This document shows, in pieces, positions 12,479-20,593 of a DNA stretch of 20,593 bases. A program made the translations under genes and the position numbers. The DNA lies in contig DBEH01000047.1 in the NCBI GenBank assembly GCA_002294005.1, positions 1 to 20,593 of the forward strand, read 5' to 3'. Under the pieces are notes generated by a model that searched no databases, had not been told where the DNA came from, and was given only the letters and a program-made list of their open reading frames with translations. Source of the stretch: Firmicutes bacterium UBA911. GTDB lineage: Bacteria > Bacillota > Desulfotomaculia > Desulfotomaculales > Desulforudaceae. The stretch's first letter is position 1; every line of letters begins with the position of its first letter.

Positions 12479-13813
12479 TCACTTGGTGAGGACGAGATCC
12501 AGAACCTCGGCCACGCTGCCCGCCGCAAGCAGACGCAGGCCCTCGCCGCCGGGCTCGTTCGCACCTCCCGCCGGCAAAACAGCGCGGTCAAAGCCGAGCT
12601 TGGCGGCCTCCCGCAGGCGTTTGCCAAGTTGGGGCACCGGGCGCAGTTCACCGGTCAGGCCGACCTCACCGACCACCACCGTGCCGGCGGGCACCGGCCG
12701 GTCCCGGAAACTCGAAGCCAGGGCCAGGGCAATGCCCAGATCGGCGGCGGGTTCCGAGATCCTCACCCCGCCCACGGCGTTCACGTATATGTCCTGGCCG
12801 CTCAAAAGCATGCCGACCCGCTTTTCAAGGACGGCGGCCATCAGGATGACGCGGTTTGTGTCCACTCCCGCGGTCAAACGGCGGGGGTTGCCGTACCCCG
12901 TGGTACTGACCAGGGCTTGGATCTCGACGAGCAGAGGGCGTGTTCCCTCGACGCAGGACACGATCACCGAGCCCGAAACCGGGACGCTCCCGGAACTCAA
13001 AAACAGTCGCGATGGATTCTCAACCTCGCGGAGCCCGGCGGAGTCCATCTCAAAAACGCCGATCTCGTTGGTGGAGCCGAACCGGTTTTTCACCCCGCGC
13101 AGGATGCGGTAGGCATGATGCCGGTCGCCCTCCAGGTACAACACCGTGTCCACCATGTGCTCCATGGTCCGGGGGCCGGCCAGCACTCCTTCCTTGGTCA
13201 CGTGTCCGACCAAGAGCACCGGAATGCCGGTGTTCTTCGCCAGCCGCGTCAGGCGCACGGTGCACTCTCTGACTTGCCCCAGGCTGCCGGGCACCGCCGC
13301 GAGCCCGTCCAGGGACACCGCCTGAATGGAATCAACGACCGCGATCACCGGCTTTAGTTCAAGAATGTGCTTTTCTACCCGTTCGATATCTGTTTCCGGC
13401 GCCAGGTAAAGGGCGGGGTGGACCGCCCGCAGGCGTTCGGCGCGCAGCCGGACCTGCAGGGCGGACTCTTCACCCGAAACGTAAAGCACCCGTCCCACGG
13501 CGCCGGCCACGCGCACGGCCGCCTGCAAAAGCAGCGTGGACTTGCCGATTCCCGGGTCTCCGCCCAAAAGGACCACGGACCCCGGAACGAAGCCGCCCCC
13601 GAGAACCCGGTCCACCTCGGCGATGCCGCTGGTGAGGCGAGTCTCCTCGGCGCCGGCCACTTCGGTCAGCGGCCGCGGAGGGTCACCGGCCGGAGTCCCC
13701 CGGCGGGCCGCCCTGACCCCGGTTTCCTCTTCAACAAAGGTGTGCCATTCCCCGCAACCCGGGCAACGGCCGAGCCAACGGACCGATCGGTACCCGCATT
13801 CCCGGCAGCGCAT
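12479..13813 (-). CDS. radA: DNA repair protein RadA
   Basis: This 444-residue RecA-like helicase acts in recombination, branch migration and repair. The N-terminal zinc finger has four Cys (C3, C6, C17, C20). The ATPase core has Walker A GGDPGIGKST (84-93), a Walker B strand at about 157-161 (IAVVD) and the RadA-specific KNRFGSTNE motif (242-250). The C-terminal Lon-protease-like domain fills about 275-444 and lacks protease function in the family. The ATG at 13813 is preceded by an in-frame stop two codons upstream, so it is the first possible start, and the N-terminus is several residues shorter than in many homologues. It follows clpC and leads into disA. Confidence 0.97.
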   Translation of the reverse strand: MRCRECGYRSVRWLGRCPGCGEWHTFVEEETGVRAARRGTPAGDPPRPLTEVAGAEETRLTSGIAEVDRVLGGGFVPGSVVLLGGDPGIGKSTLLLQAAVRVAGAVGRVLYVSGEESALQVRLRAERLRAVHPALYLAPETDIERVEKHILELKPVIAVVDSIQAVSLDGLAAVPGSLGQVRECTVRLTRLAKNTGIPVLLVGHVTKEGVLAGPRTMEHMVDTVLYLEGDRHHAYRILRGVKNRFGSTNEIGVFEMDSAGLREVENPSRLFLSSGSVPVSGSVIVSCVEGTRPLLVEIQALVSTTGYGNPRRLTAGVDTNRVILMAAVLEKRVGMLLSGQDIYVNAVGGVRISEPAADLGIALALASSFRDRPVPAGTVVVGEVGLTGELRPVPQLGKRLREAAKLGFDRAVLPAGGANEPGGEGLRLLAAGSVAEVLDLVLTK

Positions 13814-13901
13814 CAGTCAGCCTCACTGTCAAAAACCCGGAACCGGACGGCCATTTCGGTCGATGTCCCGAGTTTTTTCCCCGCGTTTGTATCTGGACGC
13901 T

Positions 13902-13930
13902 ACTATACCATTTTTTGGACCTGACCACAA
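13902..13930 (-). promoter_or_regulatory. Candidate promoter of radA-disA
   Basis: -10 TATAGT (13907-13902), 17-base spacer and a poor -35 TTGTGG (13930-13925), in the 171-base gap between clpC and radA. It suggests that radA-disA can be transcribed apart from the heat-shock operon. No terminator is visible after clpC. Confidence 0.5.
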
Positions 13931-13984
13931 GTCGAAGACGGTCGTATTATGTCTAACCAGGGACATTTCACGAATAATCCCTCG

Positions 13985-16423
<2,439 letters not shown>

Positions 16424-16453
16424 GTGCAATACACCTCCGTCGCGCGGGGGAGA

Positions 16454-16476
16454 AAAAAGGGGTCAGGCCCCTTTTT
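16454..16476. repeat. Symmetrical hairpin GGGGTCAGGCCCC flanked by A and T runs
   Basis: AAAAAGGGG (16454-16462), loop TCAGG and CCCCTTTTT (16468-16476) form a perfect nine-base-pair stem. Because A/T runs flank both sides, it could act as a terminator or attenuator in either direction. It lies between mcsB and clpC, inside the operon. Confidence 0.75.
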
Positions 16477-16514
16477 GCACCCGCGATTTTCAAAAACCAC
16501 CCTCTCGGACGGCG

Positions 16515-16555
16515 GCCTAGGGGGAAGGGGGACTGTCTTCTTTATCCCCCTAGGC
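16515..16555. repeat. Long inverted repeat enclosing a GACAGTCCCC core
   Basis: GCCTAGGGGGA (16515-16525) and TCCCCCTAGGC (16545-16555) are perfect 11-base arms. The 19-base loop contains the inverted GACAGTCCCC core that also occurs at 11195-11243. This is typical of REP-like mobile palindromes. Confidence 0.75.
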
Positions 16556-16574
16556 GACTTTGTCCCCTTGGGCC

Positions 16575-17708
16575 TCAGGGGGACTCTCCACCTTCTTCTC
16601 CTTCTTCGGGACCGTCCCTTTTTTCGGGATCCCCCCCGGAATGCGCGTTCACCAGATTCCGGACCAGTGTGGCCCGCAGTTCGTCCCACTCGGGCGGGGA
16701 CAACTCCCGCCCGCTGGTTTTCACCAGGTAAGACGGCCTGGTGATGACCATCAGTTCAAGCAGCACCCGCGACGGCGGTCCCTTAAGGAGTCCCGCCGTC
16801 ACCCCCAGGCGTACGTCCGAGATCAGGCGCATGGCCTCTTCCATACCCAGGGTGTGCGCGTGTTTGAGAATCCCGAGCGCCCGGCCCACCCGGTCACGCA
16901 GGACCACCGGCATCTGTCTGACCAACTGTTGGCGGGCTGAGCGCTCCTGCTCGATCACCTGCCGGGTGACCGAAGCCAGGTTGTCAATGATTTCGAACTC
17001 CCGGTGGCCCAGGGTGACCTGGTTCGAGACCTGAAAGAGGTTGCCCACCACGTCGGTGCCCTCGCCGAACAGGCCGCGCACCGTCAGCCCCAGCCTGGAG
17101 ACGGTCGTCAGCGCCTCCTTGACTTGCCCGAGCAGCACCAGGGCCGGGAGGTGCACCATCACCGAGGTGCGGAGCCCGGTCCCGACGTTGGTGGGACAGG
17201 CGGTCAGGTAGCCGATCCGGTCCGAAAACGCGAAATCAAGCGTCTTTTCCAGCAGGCTGTCGGCCTCGTCCGCCGTGCCCGCCGCGGCCTCAAGCTGCAG
17301 TCCGGGCAAGAGGCACTGGACACGCAGGTGGTCTTCCTCGTTCACCATGATGCTTAACCGCTCGTCCGGAGTCAGCACCAGCCCCTTGCACTCGAAACTT
17401 TTTCCCGTGTTCTTGAGAAAACCGGGGCTGACCAAGTGCTTTTCCACCAGTATCCACCGGTCGACCGGAGACAATTCGGTCATCCGGGTCAACTCCACGT
17501 CGCCGAAACGGGCGCGGAACTCCGCGTGGCGCACGGCCAGGCCGGCTGCCTGAATCACCTGTTCGGCCTGTTCCGGAGACAACCGGTGGGGGAAAGGGTA
17601 GCCCGCCAGGCTTCGTGCCAGGCGAGCCCGCGAGGAGATGACCACGTCCGTCTCGGGAGCGTCGTCATCCATCCACTGGCTGTACGGGCTTTGCAGCGTA
17701 TTCTTCAT
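16575..17708 (-). CDS. mcsB: Protein-arginine kinase McsB
   Basis: This 377-residue phosphagen-kinase-like enzyme phosphorylates arginines on proteins, including CtsR, and so marks them for ClpC-ClpP. Recognisable segments are SSRARLARSL (25-34), NEEDHLRV (123-130) and the catalytic loop CPTNVGTGLRTSVMVHLPAL (171-190) with C171. The ATG at 17708 gives a start MKNTLQSPYSQWM that matches the family. It begins 25 bases after mcsA. The last 18 or so residues (GGDPEKRDGPEEGEEGGESP) are acidic, low in complexity and encoded by the palindromic repeat cluster that continues downstream, so the original C-terminus seems to have been replaced or extended by repeat DNA. Confidence 0.96.
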   Translation of the reverse strand: MKNTLQSPYSQWMDDDAPETDVVISSRARLARSLAGYPFPHRLSPEQAEQVIQAAGLAVRHAEFRARFGDVELTRMTELSPVDRWILVEKHLVSPGFLKNTGKSFECKGLVLTPDERLSIMVNEEDHLRVQCLLPGLQLEAAAGTADEADSLLEKTLDFAFSDRIGYLTACPTNVGTGLRTSVMVHLPALVLLGQVKEALTTVSRLGLTVRGLFGEGTDVVGNLFQVSNQVTLGHREFEIIDNLASVTRQVIEQERSARQQLVRQMPVVLRDRVGRALGILKHAHTLGMEEAMRLISDVRLGVTAGLLKGPPSRVLLELMVITRPSYLVKTSGRELSPPEWDELRATLVRNLVNAHSGGDPEKRDGPEEGEEGGESP

Positions 17709-17733
17709 GCTCAAATCCTGATCACTCTCCCCA

Positions 17734-18237
17734 TCAGGCCAGTCTCTGCTGCAGATCCCGGATCGCGTCCCGTAACGCGGCGGCGCGCTCAAACTCCTCG
17801 TTTTCAACCGCCTCCCGCATTTGGGCCCGCAAGCGGTCCACTTCCTGGATCAGCAGATATTTGTTCCGGGAACGCTGAGGCACCTTGCCGGTATGCCGGG
17901 TGGAGCCATGGATCCGTTTCAAAAGCGCCTCCAGGCGCTCGCCGAAGTACTGGTAGCACCCGCCGCAGCCCAAAAGACCGGACTGGCCGAACGCGGCGCC
18001 CGCGAGCCCGCAGGTTTCGCAGCGGAACTCCGTTTCTTTTTCGGGGAGTTCCTTCGCGGCACCGGGGCCCATCAGCCCGGCCAGCAGGTTGTGCAGGTTA
18101 AGCGGCGCCCCGAGGTCGAAGGCCCTCTGCGCCTCCTCGGCACAGCCCGGGCATAGGTACATCTGCCGTTTTTGGTTATTGATGACCTCGGTGTAGTGCA
18201 CCGAGGCCGGTTGCTGTTTGCAGCGCTCGCAGATCAA
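17734..18237 (-). CDS. mcsA: McsA, zinc-binding activator of McsB
   Basis: This 167-residue protein activates the McsB arginine kinase and responds to heat, metal and oxidative stress. It has four CxxC pairs for zinc (C3/C6, C29/C32, C73/C76, C91/C94) and a C-terminal UVR domain (about 132-165: LRAQMREAVENEEFERAAAL). Length and layout are normal. The start is a TTG at 18237. An AAAGGAG site formed over the ctsR stop codon lies about 13 bases upstream, which is long, but no other in-frame start fits. It is the second gene of the ctsR operon, 18 bases after ctsR. Confidence 0.95.
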   Translation of the reverse strand: MICERCKQQPASVHYTEVINNQKRQMYLCPGCAEEAQRAFDLGAPLNLHNLLAGLMGPGAAKELPEKETEFRCETCGLAGAAFGQSGLLGCGGCYQYFGERLEALLKRIHGSTRHTGKVPQRSRNKYLLIQEVDRLRAQMREAVENEEFERAAALRDAIRDLQQRLA

Positions 18238-18255
18238 GGGGTGAATTCATCTCCT

Positions 18256-18759
18256 TTACCGGCTCCGCGGCCGTTCCGCGGCGTGCGCCGTTTCGTGCAG
18301 GAGTGTGCTGAGCATCCCCTTCAGGATGCTCGCCCGGACCAGGTTGCGCCAGGGAACATCCAGCGCACCCAGGGCACGGTCGTCGACGGCGCTGCTGATC
18401 AGATGCGTCTCGCGTTCCTCGATCAGCCCTTCGGTCCGCAGGCGCAGGACGATCTCCCGGGCCTGCCGTGAACCGATATGGGCTCCGACCAGGGAATAAA
18501 GTTCCCGGACCAGCCCGTTTTGCGCCGCGGGCAACCGGACCACCCGGATGTAACCGCCGCCCCCGCGCCGGCTTTCCACCACAAACCCGGTCCGCACGTG
18601 AAACCTGGTCGCCAGCACGTAGGTCACCTGAGACGGCACGCACTGGAATCTCTCGGCCAGGTCGCTGCGCCGGATTTCGACGCGGCCGTGCGGGCTTTCC
18701 GCGACGCGCCTTCTAATGTATTCCGCAATGCTGTCGCTGAGATTCGGCAGCAGTCTCAC
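18256..18759 (-). CDS. ctsR: Heat-shock repressor CtsR
   Basis: This 167-residue dimeric repressor controls clp genes and its own operon and is inactivated by heat. The winged helix-turn-helix occupies about 10-75. The wing carries RRGGGGYIRV (64-73), the glycine-rich thermosensing loop that enters the DNA minor groove. The C-terminal four-helix domain (about 85-155) mediates dimerisation and McsB contact. The GTG at 18759 is the only reasonable start, although its GGGAG site touches the codon, so initiation may be weak or use an alternative codon a few triplets later. It heads the operon ctsR-mcsA-mcsB-clpC, and its operator is visible upstream. Confidence 0.95.
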   Translation of the reverse strand: MRLLPNLSDSIAEYIRRRVAESPHGRVEIRRSDLAERFQCVPSQVTYVLATRFHVRTGFVVESRRGGGGYIRVVRLPAAQNGLVRELYSLVGAHIGSRQAREIVLRLRTEGLIEERETHLISSAVDDRALGALDVPWRNLVRASILKGMLSTLLHETAHAAERPRSR

Positions 18760-18775
18760 TCCCGCTATTCAGTAT

Positions 18776-18798
18776 TTTGACTTTGACTGACTTTAACT
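18776..18798 (-). promoter_or_regulatory. CtsR operator
   Basis: On the minus strand the heptads AGTTAAA and AGTCAAA are separated by three bases (GTC), matching the known CtsR box RGTCAAA-NAN-RGTCAAA with one change. A third AGTCAAA overlaps the end of the second by one base (18782-18776). The site overlaps the -10 element and the expected start of transcription. Confidence 0.85.
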
Positions 18799-18824
18799 AT
18801 AACCCCGGCCCAAGAACAAGTCAA
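18796..18824 (-). promoter_or_regulatory. Promoter of the ctsR-mcsA-mcsB-clpC operon
   Basis: -35 TTGACT (18824-18819), 17-base spacer and -10 TATAGT (18801-18796), close to the sigma-A consensus. The CtsR box covers its downstream half, so repression would block polymerase access. Confidence 0.85.
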
Positions 18825-18963
18825 ATACTTTTCCCTTGCCCGTGTTATTCTCCCCGGGGTGGTTCGTTTCAACCGGCGCGGGCTGCTCGCGAACCGGGCG
18901 GGGGGCTAGTAGTTCTGGTCGGGGCGTCTTTCCTCGTCCGGGGTGGTGCCGGGAGCAGCCCGT

Positions 18964-18972
18964 TGATATAAT
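18964..18972 (+). promoter_or_regulatory. Extended -10 promoter of the HAD hydrolase gene
   Basis: TGATATAAT combines a perfect -10 (18967-18972) with the TGn extension. No -35 is recognisable at 17 or 18 bases. Transcription would start about 20 bases before the gene, almost at its ribosome binding site. Confidence 0.5.
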
Positions 18973-18997
18973 GGACGGGACAGGGAGGTGCGTAACC

Positions 18998-19729
18998 ATG
19001 CCGTGCAAATACCTGCTTTTAGACCTGGACGGGACTTTGCTCCCGATGGACAAAGAGGTGTTTCTCAGGGGTTACCTCCGGGCGATGGCGGCCAGAATGG
19101 CATCCTTCGCGGCGCCGGAAGACTTCGTTAAATACCTGTTGGCCGCCACCCGGGCCATGGTCGAGAACCTGGACCCGGAGCTGACCAACGCCGAGGTTTT
19201 CCGAAACGACTTCTTCTCCCGGTCCGGACTGCCGGAGAAAGAGATCATGGCCGTTTTTGAACGGTTCTACCACGAGGATTTCCCCAGACTGGCCGCACTC
19301 ACCGGCAACACCCCGCTGGCCCGTGCCTTGTGCCTCGCCGCCCTCAACCAGGGGATCGAGCTGGTGGTCGCCACCAACCCGATCTTCCCGCTGATCGCCA
19401 TCGAGGAACGTTTGCGTTGGGCCGGAGTCGGCGACCTGCCCTTCCGGCTGGTGACGGCTTACGAGGCCATGCACTTCTGCAAGCCGAGGCCCCAATACTA
19501 CCGGGAGATTCTGGACCTCCTCGGGGCCGGGCCCGCGGAGTGCCTGATGGCCGGCAACGATCCCGGAGAGGACCTGGTCGCCGGTGATCTGGGCATCCGG
19601 ACTTTTTTGGTGACCGATCATCTGATCGGGCGTCAGGGGAGTGACCGCCGTCCCGATTTCACCGGACGGCTTTCGGACCTTCTGGCCTTCATCACGCGGC
19701 GGCGGGAAGCGGCTTCCGGTCAACAGTAG
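18998..19729 (+). CDS. HAD-superfamily hydrolase
   Basis: This 243-residue protein has the haloacid dehalogenase core. Motif I is DLDGTL (D9 nucleophile, D11 acid/base), motif II ends in VVATNP (T126), motif III contributes K162 in CKPRPQYY, and motif IV is GNDPGEDL (D188, D192). The helical cap between motifs I and II is of the C1 type, as in phosphoglycolate phosphatase-like enzymes. It is likely a cytoplasmic phosphatase, but the substrate is not evident. The ATG at 18998 has AGGGAGGTG seven bases upstream. A longer frame from 18836 lacks such support. It is divergent from ctsR. Confidence 0.9.
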   Translation: MPCKYLLLDLDGTLLPMDKEVFLRGYLRAMAARMASFAAPEDFVKYLLAATRAMVENLDPELTNAEVFRNDFFSRSGLPEKEIMAVFERFYHEDFPRLAALTGNTPLARALCLAALNQGIELVVATNPIFPLIAIEERLRWAGVGDLPFRLVTAYEAMHFCKPRPQYYREILDLLGAGPAECLMAGNDPGEDLVAGDLGIRTFLVTDHLIGRQGSDRRPDFTGRLSDLLAFITRRREAASGQQ

Positions 19730-19844
19730 GTGCCCCGCCGCTTCCCCCGCAACTATCCTTGGGGCTTGACCATTCGCTTGGTGGCCATACTCCACCTGCT
19801 CGGTGAAGAACATCTGGGCCTTCCGAGTTGCCGTGCGTCCGCGG

Positions 19845-20300
19845 TCAGTGGCAGTGCTCCAGATCTTTGAGCTTGTTGGTGAACCAGGCGGTGTGCAAAT
19901 CCTCGTCGATCAGATTGCTCCAGAGCAGGTCAAACAAATCCGGCTCGCCGACCCGCACGATGAAATCCTTATAGTCTTTCATGGCCTGCCCTTCCAGGAT
20001 GATCCCGGCTTTGAGAACCGCCTTCGGGCCGAGAACCCCGGTCAGCGCACCGGCGGCCAGCCCCATCACCGGTGCGACCACCTCGCCGAGCCGTGTCGGT
20101 TCGGCATCGCGTTTGCGGATCTCGGCGGCGATGTTGTCCACGTGCTGCTGCTCGATCACGGCGATCCGGGCCAAGGCGCGTGAAAGGTAGATGTCGTCCA
20201 TCTGCTTGGACTGGGCGGTATAAAGGTCCACCTGCTGCAGCTCCAGACTGTAGAAGAAATTGAGCTTCGCGAGGAGTTCTTTTCGGTTCAGGACACCCAC
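19845..20300 (-). CDS. COQ7/ferritin-like diiron protein
   Basis: This 151-residue protein carries a complete set of carboxylate-bridged diiron ligands in the ferritin-like pattern: E20, E50xxH53, E103 and E133xxH136. The order and the hydrophobic hairpin between helices 2 and 3 (about 73-101) resemble demethoxyubiquinone hydroxylase (COQ7) proteins, which attach to the membrane surface. In an anaerobic clostridial host a peroxide- or oxygen-reducing role is conceivable, but this is a guess. The GTG at 20300 overlaps its GGAG site. A CTG three codons later (20291) would have better spacing and gives MNRKELLAKL. It follows a truncated gene by eight bases. Confidence 0.82.
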   Translation of the reverse strand: MGVLNRKELLAKLNFFYSLELQQVDLYTAQSKQMDDIYLSRALARIAVIEQQHVDNIAAEIRKRDAEPTRLGEVVAPVMGLAAGALTGVLGPKAVLKAGIILEGQAMKDYKDFIVRVGEPDLFDLLWSNLIDEDLHTAWFTNKLKDLEHCH

Positions 20301-20307
20301 CTCCGCT

Positions 20308-20469
20308 CTAGTCTTTGACGGAGGGAAGCAGGCTATTCCGTAAGGTCGGGGTCAATGCTTTGCTTATCTTGGCGAACGCGCCCTGCCGTGTCGCATCATA
20401 AATCGCCCGCGTCAATTCCTGAGCCCTCTGCCATGCAATCAAATCCTCGAATCTCTCGATCCTCCCCAT
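20308..20469 (-). pseudogene. Truncated four-helix-bundle protein (S23/IVP family)
   Basis: This 53-codon frame starts MGRIERFEDLIAWQRAQELT and continues RAIYDATRQGAFAK. This is the characteristic first helix of the four-helix-bundle family first described in 23S rRNA intervening sequences. Intact members have about 115-125 residues and continue with a conserved helix holding I-x-x-A-x-x-S-I-x-x-N-I-A-E-G. Here that sequence is missing and the frame ends with unrelated residues (ISKALTPTLRNSLLPSVKD). The gene has therefore lost its 3' two thirds. A GAGG within the upstream heptamer repeat is eight bases before the ATG. The protein is unlikely to fold as its family does. Confidence 0.7.
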
Positions 20470-20471
20470 AA

Positions 20472-20492
20472 CTCAGTCCTCAGCCCTCAGTT
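20472..20492. repeat. Heptamer tandem repeat before the four-helix-bundle remnant
   Basis: Three consecutive seven-base units on the plus strand: CTCAGTC, CTCAGCC, CTCAGTT. On the minus strand each reads [GA][GA]CTGAG-like and provides the only Shine-Dalgarno-like GAGG for the downstream frame. Confidence 0.7.
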
Positions 20493-20496
20493 CTTG

Positions 20497-20592
20497 TCAC
20501 CGCATCAACCACCCATAATCCTGCCTGCAATCCACGATGTAATCAACGTATACCGTCTGACCTTTGACTTGGTATAAACTTGAATCCGGTAA
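20497..20592 (-). CDS. C-terminal end of an unknown protein, cut by the window
   Basis: An open frame enters from the right edge and ends at TGA (20499-20497). The 31 visible residues begin LPDSSLYQVKGQTVYVDY and end RQDYGWLMR. The composition looks like real coding sequence (Tyr, Val, Asp, Gln, with little Arg/Pro bias), unlike shadow frames in this GC-rich DNA. I do not recognise the family. It may be an upstream partner of the truncated gene. Confidence 0.45.
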   Translation of the reverse strand, partial: LPDSSLYQVKGQTVYVDYIVDCRQDYGWLMR

Positions 20593-20593
20593 G

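Noticed and set aside
12457..12651. Longer N-terminus for disA overlapping radA
   Set aside because: The added residues are Arg/Cys/Ala-rich shadow translation of radA, while the TTG at 12456 gives a typical DisA start.
19730..19844. Possible tiny gene on the minus strand (about 11 codons, start near 19784)
   Set aside because: The frame is very short, its AGGTGGAG is too close to the ATG and there is no comparative support.

Overview
This window reads as chromosomal DNA from a high-GC, spore-forming clostridial Firmicute of the Peptococcaceae type (Desulfotomaculum, Pelotomaculum or Candidatus Desulforudis relatives). The basis is gene content and order: ctsR-mcsA-mcsB-clpC-radA-disA-carD-(PIN/TRAM)-ispDF-cysE-cysS-thyX-cupin-rlmB-(yacP remnant)-sigH-tRNAs-(probable tuf). 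This is the classical Firmicute block that ends at the EF-Tu/ribosomal region. SigH, CtsR, McsA/McsB and DisA together are Firmicute hallmarks. TTG and GTG starts are frequent. The species assignment is an inference.

Layout in the direction of transcription (almost everything is on the minus strand, so read right to left). The right edge (20593-19845) holds the C-terminal end of an unknown gene, a truncated four-helix-bundle gene preceded by heptamer repeats, and a COQ7/ferritin-like diiron protein. A plus-strand HAD hydrolase (18998-19729) is divergent from ctsR. The heat-shock operon ctsR-mcsA-mcsB-clpC (18759-13985) has a strong housekeeping promoter overlapped by a CtsR operator. Between mcsB and clpC sits a cluster of REP-like palindromes. 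A second promoter leads into radA-disA (DNA repair and c-di-AMP synthesis), followed by repeat-rich noncoding DNA. carD has its own promoter and terminator. A membrane PIN/TRAM protein overlaps a fused ispDF (MEP isoprenoid pathway). cysE and cysS overlap through a repeat-derived tail. thyX, a cupin gene, rlmB and a 33-codon remnant of yacP follow, then sigH with its own near-consensus promoter and terminator. A plus-strand cyclophilin lipoprotein gene interrupts the direction at 2127-2669. A four-tRNA operon (Thr-fMet-Thr-Met) with promoter and terminator comes next, then a VapBC-type toxin-antitoxin pair, then seven codons of a gene that is probably tuf at the left edge.

Functionally this is a housekeeping region: proteolysis and arginine-phosphorylation quality control, recombination repair, c-di-AMP signalling, cysteine synthesis linked to cysteinyl-tRNA charging, rRNA methylation, thymidylate and isoprenoid synthesis, and early sporulation sigma factor. 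I see no convincing undescribed multi-gene system. The unusual content is small-scale: an internally deleted yacP that keeps both ends in frame, repeat DNA that has become coding sequence at the ends of cysE and mcsB, two sets of heptamer tandem repeats, dispersed GACAGTCCCC-type palindromes, an initiator tRNA with A at position 1, and a toxin-antitoxin module placed between the tRNA operon and probable tuf.
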